Positions 5,827 to 13,619 of a stretch of 13,783 nt of DNA are shown here, one piece after another. A model generated the notes under the pieces. The model was given only the letters and a program-made list of their open reading frames with translations, made no database searches and was not told the origin of the DNA. A program made the position numbers and the translations under genes. How positions within the stretch are numbered: the stretch's first letter is position 1; every line of letters starts with the position of its first letter. This stretch comes from Sporomusaceae bacterium (lineage in GTDB: Bacteria > Bacillota > Negativicutes > DSM-13327): NCBI GenBank assembly GCA_027492445.1, contig JAPUES010000135.1, positions 1-13,783 of the forward strand, written 5' to 3'.

Positions 5827-8382
5827 ACTTTTTTTACTATAAGGTGTTTCCTTTAGGGGAAGACTATTTCTAAAAGTCTTATCCCAAGCATAATAAGCTC
5901 CTGCAACGGCCGGGGCTGTGGGAATGGTAACAATTTCTCCAATTCCTTTGGCACCATAAGTCAAGGAAGAAGGATTCTTTTCGATAATAATACAGTTAAT
6001 TTCAGGTACTTGAGTAGAACGTAATAAACCTAATGTACCGAATTTTGCTGTTGGCATACCATTTTTCAGGGGAAAATCTTCTGTAAGGGCATAACCAAGC
6101 CCCATGACTACTCCCCCTTCAATCTGCCCCTCAATAGCAAGGGGATTGATGGCTTTACCTACATCATGTGCAGCTACTACTTTTTTGAGGTTACCTTCTT
6201 CATCCAGAACAACGACCTGGGTTGCAAACCCATACGTAACATGACTGACTGGATTTTCTTTGTCAGAGTTCATAGGGTCGGTTATACCAGCATATTCTCC
6301 ATAGTATTCTTTTCCTTCTAATTCTTCTAAAGAATTACTTTCTAAATCAGTTTTTAAAGCCACGGCTGCTACTCTTGCAGCTTCACCATTAAAGGTAGTT
6401 TGTCGAGAGGCTGTGGACGTTCCTCCATTAGGCGTTCTAAGAGTGTCTGGGGAATGAACCTGAATAAATTCCCCTGAAAGGCCTGTTACCTCACCAATAA
6501 TTTGCATTAAAATGGTAGCTAATCCTTGCCCAACACAGGCGGCGCTGGTAAAAATAATAACTTTTCCTTGCTGCACACCAAGCCTCACACGCCCAGTATC
6601 AACAATGCCTACACCAAGACCACTATTCTTCATGGCACAGGCAACGCCCGCCCTTGGATATTCCTCAATAATATCACGTACGGCTAGCAAGGTTTCTTTG
6701 ATCGCCGTTCCTTCGTCGGCAATTTGTCCATTGGTCATGACATCGCCTGGTTCAATCGCATTACGGTAGCGAATTTCCCAAGGGGAAATTCCTACTTGTT
6801 CTGCTAGCAAATTAAGATTTGATTCCATGGCAAAACAAGACTGGGTCACACCAAAGCCTCGAAAAGCCCCGCCTGGCGGATTATTTGTATATACCCCAAG
6901 ACCAGTAATATCTACATTGTCAATGCGATATGGTCCTGCCGCATGGGTACAAGCTCTTTGTAAAACAGGTCCCCCCAAAGAAGCATAGGCACCTGTATCG
7001 GATAGTAGGGTGGCTTTTACCCCTGTCAAATTCCCCTGTTCATCACAAGCTGTAGTAAATTCCATCTCCATAGCATGCCGTTTAGGATGAACTTTTATAC
7101 TCTCCTGTCTAAGAAGGGTGAGTTTCACAGGTTTTTTGGTACACCAGGCCAGTAATGCTGCATGATGCTGTACGGATAAATCCTCCTTACCACCAAAGGC
7201 TCCTCCTACTAGCTTACTAATAATCCTCACCTTTTCAGGAGCTAGACCTAGCAGACTTACAATGCCATGATGATCATCATAGACACTTTGATCCCCTGTA
7301 TATACTCGCATGCCATCATCACCCTCAGGAATAGCCAATGCACTTTCTGGTTCAAGAAAGGCATGCTCTGTAGGTGGAGTGGTATATTTTTGGGTTACAA
7401 CATACTTTGCAGTTGCAATGGCCTCCTCTGCATTGCCCCTCGTAAGTATGATTTCTTTTAACACATTCCCATTAGCATGAATAAAGTAATCCTTACTCTC
7501 CAAGGCTGCTGTTGGTGTAAGCAAGGGAACTAACTCTTGGTATTCTACAGCAATGAATTGCAATGCCTCTCGGGCAATGACCTTACTAGTAGCTGCTACT
7601 AGGGCAATAGCATCTCCTACATATCTAGTTTCTTCCCCTTCCGCCACTAGAGCTGGCCAATCAGAAACAATGTGCCCGAGAAAACGCTTACCAGGAACAT
7701 CCTTTGCCGTTAAAACAGCGATTACCCCCGGATAGTTTTGCGCCTTAGAAATATCAATGCTTTTGACTAAAGCCCTTGGATACTTCGTTCTTAGTACTGC
7801 ACCATAGAGCATCCCGTCAACCTTCATATCATCTACATATTGACCAGTGCCTAAGATTTTCTCCTTCGCATCAATACGTTGGAGCCTTTCTCCAATTTTA
7901 TTTTCCCTTTGTATTGGCGACGGAACATACCCTTCCCGTAAGGCCTTTGCTACCATAGCAACTGCCTTTTCAATTTTCACATAGCCCGTACAGCGACAAA
8001 TATTCCCTTTCAGCGCTTTTTTTATTTCCGGTCCTGTGGGACTAAGATTTTGATCTAATAGTGCCTTCGCACTAATCACCATACCTGGTATGCAAAAACC
8101 GCACTGGACGGCTCCCGCTTCCGTAAAGGCCCAACTATAAATATCTTTTTCCAGTTGCGTTAAGCCTTCGACGGTAATAATTCTTTTTTCTTTTACTTTT
8201 GTCATGGTGAGCAAACAAGCACGAAAAGCTTTCCCATCCACTAGCACCATACAAGCACCGCACGAACCTTCACTACAACCGTTTTTTAAAGATGTCAAGT
8301 CCGCTTCCTCTCGCAGAAAATCTAATAAGTTCATATCTTCCTGTACAGAATAAATCTTGTCATTAATCGTTACTGTAAACAT
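5812..8382 (-). CDS. xdh: fused Fe-S/molybdopterin hydroxylase, selenium-dependent xanthine dehydrogenase type
   Basis: A molybdenum hydroxylase of the xanthine oxidase family, 856 residues, likely oxidising xanthine or a related purine. The N-terminus has a plant-type [2Fe-2S] domain (C36, C41, C44, C56) and a second [2Fe-2S] domain (C94, C97, C129, C131). It is fused directly to the molybdopterin part: the a/b hammerhead starts near residue 165 (RIDAKEKILGTGQYVDD), followed by GGAFGGKED, PGGAFRGFGVTQ, and the C-terminal GAKGIGEIVTIPTAPAVAGA, whose Glu is the expected catalytic base. There is no FAD domain, and no FAD-subunit gene is in the window. The length and fusion match the selenium-dependent molybdenum hydroxylases, in which selenium is a labile ligand and not selenocysteine; no in-frame UGA is seen. 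The ATG at 8382 is 17 nt from the hyuA stop, with AGGTGG ahead of it. Substrate is inferred from context. Confidence 0.9.
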   Translation of the reverse strand: MFTVTINDKIYSVQEDMNLLDFLREEADLTSLKNGCSEGSCGACMVLVDGKAFRACLLTMTKVKEKRIITVEGLTQLEKDIYSWAFTEAGAVQCGFCIPGMVISAKALLDQNLSPTGPEIKKALKGNICRCTGYVKIEKAVAMVAKALREGYVPSPIQRENKIGERLQRIDAKEKILGTGQYVDDMKVDGMLYGAVLRTKYPRALVKSIDISKAQNYPGVIAVLTAKDVPGKRFLGHIVSDWPALVAEGEETRYVGDAIALVAATSKVIAREALQFIAVEYQELVPLLTPTAALESKDYFIHANGNVLKEIILTRGNAEEAIATAKYVVTQKYTTPPTEHAFLEPESALAIPEGDDGMRVYTGDQSVYDDHHGIVSLLGLAPEKVRIISKLVGGAFGGKEDLSVQHHAALLAWCTKKPVKLTLLRQESIKVHPKRHAMEMEFTTACDEQGNLTGVKATLLSDTGAYASLGGPVLQRACTHAAGPYRIDNVDITGLGVYTNNPPGGAFRGFGVTQSCFAMESNLNLLAEQVGISPWEIRYRNAIEPGDVMTNGQIADEGTAIKETLLAVRDIIEEYPRAGVACAMKNSGLGVGIVDTGRVRLGVQQGKVIIFTSAACVGQGLATILMQIIGEVTGLSGEFIQVHSPDTLRTPNGGTSTASRQTTFNGEAARVAAVALKTDLESNSLEELEGKEYYGEYAGITDPMNSDKENPVSHVTYGFATQVVVLDEEGNLKKVVAAHDVGKAINPLAIEGQIEGGVVMGLGYALTEDFPLKNGMPTAKFGTLGLLRSTQVPEINCIIIEKNPSSLTYGAKGIGEIVTIPTAPAVAGAYYAWDKTFRNSLPLKETPYSKKSSSLS

Positions 8383-8399
8383 ACTTCACACCACCTCAC

Positions 8400-9773
8400 T
8401 CAAAATGACTGTCGGGAAATATACCTTCCCTGTTGCTTCTCATCACCTAAGTTACTATTACATACAATATGCTGTCCTCGTAGAAAAACATGCACTACTT
8501 TACCCATTTGTTTAAAGCCTTCATAAGGAGAATAATCAACCCGCTGGTATTGTTCTCTCGCTGTAATAATAGACTCTACCTTCGGGTTCCATACTACAAT
8601 ATCGGCATCACTACCTGGGGCAATGGTTCCCTTTTGGGGAAATAGGCCTAAAATTTTTGCTGGTTGGGTAGACATTACATTCACAAATTGATTGATGCTG
8701 ATCTTGCCAGGTATAACCCCATAGGTATATAACAGACCGAAACGATTTTCAACCCCTGGCATGCCATTAGGTATTTTACTAAAATCATTTCGGCCTACTG
8801 TTTTCTGTCCCTCAAAATTAAAGGAACAATGGTCCGTTGCGACGGTATCAAGTGTACCCATGCCCAAACCATTCCACAATTTTTCCTGATTGTTTTTGGC
8901 GCGCAGCGGCGGTGAGATAACATACTTTGCACTAGAAAAATCCTGCTCATAATAACTTTCATCTAGCAATAAATACTGAGGGCATGTTTCAGCATACACC
9001 CTTACCCCTCGTCCTTTGGCCTCCGCCACCACTTCTAAGGCTTCCTGGCAACTTAAATGTACAATATATAATGGCGTCCCTAGAACCTCAGCCAAGGCAA
9101 TCACCCGGCTAACCGCTTCCTTTTCTGCAATGGGGGGACGAGATAAGGGATGATAACAGGGACTAACCTGCCCCTTGCTCAAATGTTTTTTCACTAAATT
9201 ATCTATCATATCACCATTTTCACAATGCAAACAAACTAGCACACCACACTGTTTGCTACGCTCTAATGCTTGAAATAAAACACCATCATCCACTTGTAAA
9301 ACATTCTTATAGGCCATATATAGCTTAATGGAGGTAACGCCCGCCTCCTTGGCTAGCCAAGATATTTCCTGGGCAATCCCCTCATTCCAATCCGTAATCG
9401 CCATATGAAAGCCATAATCCGTATAACATTTCCCCTTAGCTTTCTCATGCCAATGACCCAAGGCCTCTTTGAGACTTTCCCCTTTAAATTGGGTTGCATA
9501 ATCAACAATCGTTGTTGTCCCACCCATAATGGCAGCTTTTGTCCCACTACTAAAATCATCCGCCGTAGCCATCGTACCTACAGGCAAATCAAAATGAGTA
9601 TGAACATCAATACCTCCAGGGAACAAATAACAACCATCTACCTCCAAGATAACATCTTCCGCTACTGCTATCCCGCTACCAATGGCGACAATTTTTTCCC
9701 CCTCAATACGAACATCACTTTCATAACAATCCACAGCCGTTACAATGGTACCACCACGTAAAATAGTTGCCAT
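8400..9773 (-). CDS. hyuA: dihydropyrimidinase/hydantoinase (HyuA/YgeZ type)
   Basis: A cyclic amidohydrolase that opens hydantoin- or dihydropyrimidine-like rings, 457 residues, the usual length. All binuclear metal-site residues are visible: HxH at H58 and H60 (GGIDVHTHFDLP), the lysine expected to be carbamylated at K150 (SIKLYMAYK), H183 (LHCENGD), H239 (IVHLSC) and D314 (ATDHCSF). In the xdh/ygeW neighbourhood such enzymes act on ring intermediates of purine breakdown; the exact substrate is not deducible from sequence. The ATG at 9773 has GGGGGAGAGG upstream. It is the first gene after a 290-nt gap and is followed 17 nt later by xdh, so the two are probably co-transcribed and translationally coupled. 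Confidence 0.93.
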   Translation of the reverse strand: MATILRGGTIVTAVDCYESDVRIEGEKIVAIGSGIAVAEDVILEVDGCYLFPGGIDVHTHFDLPVGTMATADDFSSGTKAAIMGGTTTIVDYATQFKGESLKEALGHWHEKAKGKCYTDYGFHMAITDWNEGIAQEISWLAKEAGVTSIKLYMAYKNVLQVDDGVLFQALERSKQCGVLVCLHCENGDMIDNLVKKHLSKGQVSPCYHPLSRPPIAEKEAVSRVIALAEVLGTPLYIVHLSCQEALEVVAEAKGRGVRVYAETCPQYLLLDESYYEQDFSSAKYVISPPLRAKNNQEKLWNGLGMGTLDTVATDHCSFNFEGQKTVGRNDFSKIPNGMPGVENRFGLLYTYGVIPGKISINQFVNVMSTQPAKILGLFPQKGTIAPGSDADIVVWNPKVESIITAREQYQRVDYSPYEGFKQMGKVVHVFLRGQHIVCNSNLGDEKQQGRYISRQSF

Positions 9774-9856
9774 AATTACCTCTCCCCCTTCTTTTTTTGC
9801 TTTTGGGGAAATAACTTCTTACTATAAACATATAACTATAACCGCAGGCCTCATAG

Positions 9857-9876
9857 AAAACTTGGCTTGCGCCAAG
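9857..9876 (-). terminator. possible attenuator or terminator upstream of hyuA
   Basis: Minus-strand stem CTTGGC/GCCAAG with a GCAA tetraloop, followed at once by TTTTCT. The 6-bp GC-rich stem, stable GNRA loop and T-run have the shape of an intrinsic terminator, but the T-run is short. It lies about 85 nt upstream of the hyuA ATG, so it would end the ygeW-arcC transcript or attenuate hyuA-xdh. Confidence 0.45.
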
Positions 9877-9894
9877 CCTTAGTTGCCCTTGCTT

Positions 9895-9925
9895 GGAATC
9901 GGAAAGTGTTATACTTTCTGATTCC
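9895..9925. other. long hairpin in the hyuA leader
   Basis: Arms GGAATC/GATTCC and GAAAGT/ACTTTC separated by one G-T (plus) or A-C (minus) pair, closing a 5-nt loop. There is no T-run after it in either direction, so it is not a typical terminator. It could be an RNA structure or a protein-binding dyad. Confidence 0.4.
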
Positions 9926-9969
9926 GTAAAAAAGATGACGCCATAATCCTACTCATTCATCTATCAACA

Positions 9970-10040
9970 GGCAAGGAGGAGCATTACTATAAGCGTAGGT
10001 TAAGTGAAACGGCGAAGCGTTAGTAATGCTCCTCCTTGCC
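9970..10040 (+). repeat. hairpin repeat R1 (type A loop)
   Basis: A perfect 20-bp inverted repeat (left arm 9970-9989, right arm 10021-10040; arms begin GGCAAGGAGG and end CCTCCTTGCC) around a 31-nt loop starting TAAGCGTAGGTTAAGT and ending CGGCGAAGCGT. It belongs to the same family as R2-R4, with the right flank GTTCT also shared. It starts 23 nt past the arcC stop codon, as a 3'-end stabiliser might. No T-run follows it on either strand. Confidence 0.9.
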
Positions 10041-10063
10041 GTTCTACTTCGAACAACCAAAGA

Positions 10064-11017
10064 CTACTCCCTAACAATATGAGTCCCTGTTTTCCCAGCA
10101 ACAGCATCTTCTAAAGACTCTGGATTGGTAATAATAGCTTTCTTCCCACCATTTTCGAGAAACTTAATCACCGCCTCAATCTTAGGAAGCATACTCCCTG
10201 GGGCAAAATGTCCTTGCTGTACATATGCTCTCACTTCTTCTAACGTAACCTTTCCCAAAGCTTCTTCATTGGCTTTAGCATAATTGATATATACCTTATG
10301 TACACTCGTGGAAATAATAAGAACATCTGCATTGACGTTTGTGGCTAATAAGCTAGAAGAAAAGTCCTTATCAATCACCGCTTCTACCCCTTGCAGCGTA
10401 CCATCCTCTTGTAATGCAACAGGAATACCACCACCACCAACAGCCACAACACAATAACCTTCCCTGGCAAGCTTCTTAATCACGTCCCCTTCAATAATTT
10501 CTTGGGGGAGAGGGGATGCCACCACTCGTCGGTATCCCCTACCAGCATCACTGTGCATCACCCAACTTGGATATTGCATCCTGATTTTTTCCATTTGTTC
10601 TTGGGTATAGAAGGAACCAATGGGCTTCGTAGGTTTTTCAAAGGCGGGATCATTCCCATCTACACGAACTTGGGTAATAATCGTAATCGCTGACTTATTT
10701 ATACCTCTTTTTCGAAATTCATTATCCATGGCCTGCTGAATCTGATACCCAATGGCACCTTGAGTATCGGCTCCACAGCTCACTAAAGGCACCGGATGCA
10801 TCCCTGCAATCTCACTGGCAATTTCCGATCGCCTTAAGATAAAACCAACTTGCGGACCATTCCCATGGGTAATAATGACTTCATAGCCTTGCATGGCCAT
10901 ACCGGCAATACATCTAGCCGTTTCACAAACTGCATGGTACTGGTCTTCAACTGTTTCATGGGCTTGATCGCTAATTAAAGAATTACCACCAATAGCGACA
11001 ACCGCAAGTTTCCCCAT
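10064..11017 (-). CDS. arcC: carbamate kinase (ArcC/YqeA family)
   Basis: Transfers phosphate between carbamoyl phosphate and ADP, giving ATP, CO2 and ammonia. The 317-residue product has the family's usual length and motifs: the N-terminal glycine loop AIGGNSL, ITHGNGPQVG near residue 50, the RGYRRVVASPLPQEIIE segment, AVGGGGIPVA, and the C-terminal EAVIDKDFSSSLLATNVNADVLIISTSV with the conserved Lys/Asp. The ATG at 11017 is only 3 nt after the ygeW stop. Its GGGTGG ribosome site lies within the last codons of ygeW, so the two are almost certainly translationally coupled. This is the expected partner that harvests the carbamoyl phosphate released by YgeW. Confidence 0.95.
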   Translation of the reverse strand: MGKLAVVAIGGNSLISDQAHETVEDQYHAVCETARCIAGMAMQGYEVIITHGNGPQVGFILRRSEIASEIAGMHPVPLVSCGADTQGAIGYQIQQAMDNEFRKRGINKSAITIITQVRVDGNDPAFEKPTKPIGSFYTQEQMEKIRMQYPSWVMHSDAGRGYRRVVASPLPQEIIEGDVIKKLAREGYCVVAVGGGGIPVALQEDGTLQGVEAVIDKDFSSSLLATNVNADVLIISTSVHKVYINYAKANEEALGKVTLEEVRAYVQQGHFAPGSMLPKIEAVIKFLENGGKKAIITNPESLEDAVAGKTGTHIVRE

Positions 11018-11020
11018 AAT

Positions 11021-12025
11021 CTATCTACCACCCATTAATAAGGTCATAACGGCTTTTGCCGTATGGAGGCGATTTTCGGCTTCATCATAAACAATCGAAT
11101 GAGGTCCATCAATGACCGCATCTTCCACTTCATTATTTCTATCTGCCGGCAAGGCATGCATATACATCACATTTTTAGCCGCTGTCGCCATCTTTGCTTC
11201 TGTACATTTCCATGATCTTTGGGCCATCAGTTTATCATCTACAACGGAAACTGCACCAGAAGCTGCTACCCCCGTTTGATCGTTGACCCAGTTACCCCAA
11301 TTCTTAGGAATAACAATGTCAGCTCCTTCATAAGCCTCTGCTTCATTGTTGGTAATCGTTACGCTACCGCCGTATTTTTCCGCATTTGCTTTCGCCTGCT
11401 CAATAACCCAATCAGGAAGCTCCCAGCCCTTAGGATGAGCAAGCCAAACATCCATGCCATACCGCGGAAATACGAGTAGTTGGGATACAGGTACAGAAAT
11501 TGGTTTCTTATGACTTTCCGCATAAGCCCAAATAATGGCTACTTTCACCCGCTTTAGATTTCCTAATTTTTCTTTCATTGTCATCAAATCTGCTAAAGCT
11601 TGGAAAGGATGATACAGGTCACATTGGAGATTCATAATTGGTTTTTTTGACCACTTGGCCATTTCATTTAAATATTTGTTACCATATCCCCAGTTGCAAT
11701 AACGACAAGCAATGCCATGACCAAAACTTGAAAGGATGATGGCCGTGTCTTTAGCACTTTCTCCATGGGCAATTTGCATACTGCTAGAATCAAGAAAACC
11801 AGCATGTCCGCCTAGCTGAGCAAAACCAGCTTCCATGGAATTTCTTGTGCGGGTAGATTGCTCAAAGAAGATAAGAAACATGGATTGATTTTGCAAATAA
11901 TTCGTCGGAATACCCATGGCAAATTTCTTTTTAAGATCTAGGGAGACCTCTAGCATGGTATCCACTTCTTCTTTAGTGAAATCTTCTAAATTAATAAAAT
12001 GTCTGCCTCGAAAATTTGTTTGCAT
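11021..12025 (-). CDS. ygeW: knotted carbamoyltransferase YgeW
   Basis: A member of the aspartate/ornithine carbamoyltransferase superfamily, 334 residues. The carbamoyl phosphate site STRTR is at 57-61 (FEQSTRTRNSMEA), and the C-terminal MHALPADR corresponds to the MHCLP-type motif of transcarbamylases. LLMGGR closes the protein. Distinctive segments such as CRYCNWGYGNKYLNEMAKWS and PKNWGNWVNDQ, together with the neighbouring arcC, ygeY, hyuA and xdh, match the YgeW group and not OTC or ATC. I recall the E. coli protein being longer, with an N-terminal extension absent here. In purine-degrading clusters it probably releases carbamoyl phosphate from a carbamoylated amino acid; the substrate is inference. 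The ATG at 12025 has GGAGGA with 8-9 nt spacing. It is first in a ygeW-arcC pair behind a 319-nt gap. Confidence 0.9.
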   Translation of the reverse strand: MQTNFRGRHFINLEDFTKEEVDTMLEVSLDLKKKFAMGIPTNYLQNQSMFLIFFEQSTRTRNSMEAGFAQLGGHAGFLDSSSMQIAHGESAKDTAIILSSFGHGIACRYCNWGYGNKYLNEMAKWSKKPIMNLQCDLYHPFQALADLMTMKEKLGNLKRVKVAIIWAYAESHKKPISVPVSQLLVFPRYGMDVWLAHPKGWELPDWVIEQAKANAEKYGGSVTITNNEAEAYEGADIVIPKNWGNWVNDQTGVAASGAVSVVDDKLMAQRSWKCTEAKMATAAKNVMYMHALPADRNNEVEDAVIDGPHSIVYDEAENRLHTAKAVMTLLMGGR

Positions 12026-12118
12026 AATAGTAATCCTCCAATATTTTTATAATCCTTATTAAGACTCCAAGGATGGAATAACAGCGTATGCCATGATTAT
12101 GCTTATCTAATTGAGAAC

Positions 12119-12191
12119 GGCTAAGGGTGAGCATAACTAACACTCCAACCTTACACTTAACCTACGTTTATAGTAATGCTCACCCTTAGCC
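12119..12191 (-). repeat. hairpin repeat R2 (type B loop, inverted orientation)
   Basis: A 21-bp inverted repeat with one mismatch (12119-12139 and 12171-12191; outer arms GGCTAAGGGTGAGCAT and ATGCTCACCCTTAGCC) around a 31-nt loop. On the minus strand the loop reads TAAACGTAGGTTAAGT, then ends GGTTGGAGTGT. Its minus-strand right flank (12107-12118, GTTCTCAATTAG) matches the flank of R3. Arm sequence differs from R1 and R3/R4 but remains self-complementary. Confidence 0.9.
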
Positions 12192-12247
12192 TGTTTACAG
12201 CTTTAAATGATAATCTTCTATCATTTATCTTCTAATCGTAAGACTAT

Positions 12248-12339
12248 CACTTCTATAAGTGGGTGCGTTCTCCATCGCTTCAGTGGGGGTAGGATCCCCT
12301 ACTAAAGTTTCGATGTTCAACTTTAGCTGAACAAGTTCA
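12248..12339. other. cluster of overlapping inverted repeats downstream of ygeY
   Basis: Starting 6 nt after the ygeY stop codon, in transcription order: TGAAC/GTTCA (12328-12339); an 8-bp perfect stem CTAAAGTT/AACTTTAG with a 9-nt loop (12302-12326); a competing stem in which CTTTAGT and GGGG (minus sense, 12296-12307) pair with CCCC and ACTGAAG (12278-12289) around a 6-nt loop; and CACTT/AAGTG (12248-12261). The two large stems share 12302-12307, so they cannot form together. No T-run follows either stem. Unrecognised. Confidence 0.55.
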
Positions 12340-12344
12340 ATGTA

Positions 12345-13553
12345 TTATTTTTGTCCCCGAGTGTACATCATAGGAATAACAGCATATATGGCGGCACAAT
12401 TGACTAGTTCTTGTTTCCAGGTGCGCTCGTTCGGTGCATGGGCTTGATCCTCATGGCCAGGTCCAAAACCGATACAAGGAATTCCATAGCGTCCCATAAT
12501 GGAAACCCCATTGGTTGAAAATGTCCATTTATCCACTATTGGTTCCTTGTTTAAAATGGCTTTATAGGAATCTACCACCGCATGGCATACAGGATGCTCA
12601 GCGTCTATTAACCAGGTAGGAAAATAGCAATCCGTAGGATACACTAGATTTTTATAGGAAGGCCGTTCATAACTATACATTGTAACCTCGGCATTCCCCG
12701 CCTTTACCGATGGAAGATTTTTTATTTGCTGAATGGCATATTCGCCTGTTTCTCCAACCGTCAATCTGCGGTCAATGGAAATCCAACAGCTATCGGCTAC
12801 GGCACACCTAGAAGGGGAAGTATGGAAAATTTCAGAGACTGTTAAGCTGCCCTTCCCTAAAAAGCTATGATCTATTAAGTTTTCATGGAGTGCTTTCAAA
12901 TCCGTAAGAATTCCCGCCATTTTATAGATAGCATTGTCACCACGCTCTGGGGCAGATCCATGACAACTTATGCCTTTCGTGGCCACCTTTATTTCCATAC
13001 GCCCCCGTTGGCCGCGATAAATATTACCATCCGTTGGCTCCGTAATCACCACAAATTCTGGTTTTAACTTACCTTCATTAATAATATATTGCCAGCACAA
13101 ACCATCACAGTCTTCCTCCTGTACCGAACCCACAACTACTAAGGTATAATCACCTTCTAGGCCAAGTTCCTTAATAATTTTCCCCGCATACACCATCGAA
13201 GCCATACCGCCCTCTTGATCACTAGCACCTCGCCCGATAATAATGTCATCATCTTCATAACCCTCATAAGGATCATACTGCCAGTTTTCAGGGTTACCAA
13301 TGCCCACAGTGTCAATATGAGCATCCATAGCAATAAGATGCTCACCATGACCGATATAGCCAAAAATATTACCCATCGGATCTATCTCAATCTTATCAAA
13401 GCCAACCTTCTCCATTTCTTCCTTAATACGAAGAATAACTCTCTCTTCTTGACAACTTTCACTAGGAATAGCAATCATATCTCGCAAAAACTTACTCATG
13501 TCCGGTTCATACTGCTTTGCTAATTCTAATACTTTATTAAAATCAATTTTCAA
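12345..13553 (-). CDS. ygeY: YgeY-family M20 metallohydrolase
   Basis: A 402-residue M20-type amidohydrolase/deacylase of the YgeY group (named for co-occurrence with selenium-dependent hydroxylases). Metal and catalytic residues are visible: H79 and D81 in DAHIDTVG, bridging D112 in RGASDQEGG, the catalytic base and ligand pair E146-E147 (QEED), the ITEPTD segment near 170-180, and the C-terminal metal His in GFGPGHEDQAHAPNE. It has the M20 dimerisation lid between the two halves (GISCHGSAPERG). The start is a TTG (13551-13553) behind an ideal AAAGGAGGT with 7-nt spacing, so the unusual codon is well supported. By context it cleaves an amide in the purine/uric acid catabolic route; I cannot name the substrate from sequence. 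It is the most upstream gene in the window. Confidence 0.93.
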   Translation of the reverse strand: MKIDFNKVLELAKQYEPDMSKFLRDMIAIPSESCQEERVILRIKEEMEKVGFDKIEIDPMGNIFGYIGHGEHLIAMDAHIDTVGIGNPENWQYDPYEGYEDDDIIIGRGASDQEGGMASMVYAGKIIKELGLEGDYTLVVVGSVQEEDCDGLCWQYIINEGKLKPEFVVITEPTDGNIYRGQRGRMEIKVATKGISCHGSAPERGDNAIYKMAGILTDLKALHENLIDHSFLGKGSLTVSEIFHTSPSRCAVADSCWISIDRRLTVGETGEYAIQQIKNLPSVKAGNAEVTMYSYERPSYKNLVYPTDCYFPTWLIDAEHPVCHAVVDSYKAILNKEPIVDKWTFSTNGVSIMGRYGIPCIGFGPGHEDQAHAPNERTWKQELVNCAAIYAVIPMMYTRGQK

Positions 13554-13619
13554 AATAGTAACCTCCTTTAAATAAGAGCGTTATATCCATCCTTCACCAT
13601 CCTCAATTGAGAAATTCCA

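Larger units (their letters stand above)
9774..10063 (-). other. 290-nt hyuA leader region with several hairpins
   Basis: This gap between arcC and hyuA holds no convincing ORF. In transcription order it contains hairpin repeat R1 (9970-10040), a long imperfect hairpin GGAATC...GATTCC with a GAAAGT/ACTTTC inner stem (9895-9925), a CTTGGC-GCAA-GCCAAG hairpin followed by TTTTCT (9861-9876), and an A-rich stretch. A CCCC block (9805-9808, minus-strand sense) could pair with the GGGG of the hyuA ribosome site (9784-9787). A TATAGT-like -10 exists in the AT-rich part, but I see no good -35. I do not recognise a known riboswitch. Confidence 0.5.
12026..12344 (-). other. 319-nt gap between ygeY and ygeW
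   Basis: No ORF is supported here. In transcription order the gap holds the cluster of overlapping inverted repeats after ygeY (12248-12339), an AT-rich 8-bp hairpin AAATGATA/TATCATTT (12205-12226), hairpin repeat R2 (12119-12191), and about 90 nt leading to ygeW. A TATAAA box lies close to the ygeW ribosome site, but I find no good -35 at proper spacing, so I do not call a promoter. Confidence 0.6.

Noticed and set aside
5812..8382. Selenocysteine in the xdh product
   Set aside because: No in-frame UGA is seen; in this family selenium is a separately inserted labile ligand.
9818..9846. ACTATAAACATATAACTATAACC as a decayed fragment of the repeat family
   Set aside because: Only the AT-rich ACTATAAAC part resembles the arm-loop junction; too short and low in complexity to claim.
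9971..9989. AAGGAGGAGC in the R1 arm as a ribosome binding site
   Set aside because: No start codon and open frame follow at suitable distance on either strand; the match reflects the purine-rich arm.
9970..10040. R1-R4 as ordinary rho-independent terminators
   Set aside because: No T-run follows the stems on either strand, the 31-nt loop is too large and conserved, and the copies occur in both orientations, including upstream of ygeY.
9970..10040. R1-R4 as integron attC sites
   Set aside because: The conserved core sites (GTTRRRY and its inverse) are not at the hairpin ends and there is no integrase or cassette structure.
9774..10063. Molybdenum-cofactor or purine riboswitch in the hyuA leader
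   Set aside because: I could not find the conserved junction sequences of those aptamers; the hairpins present are simple stems. A covariance search would settle it.
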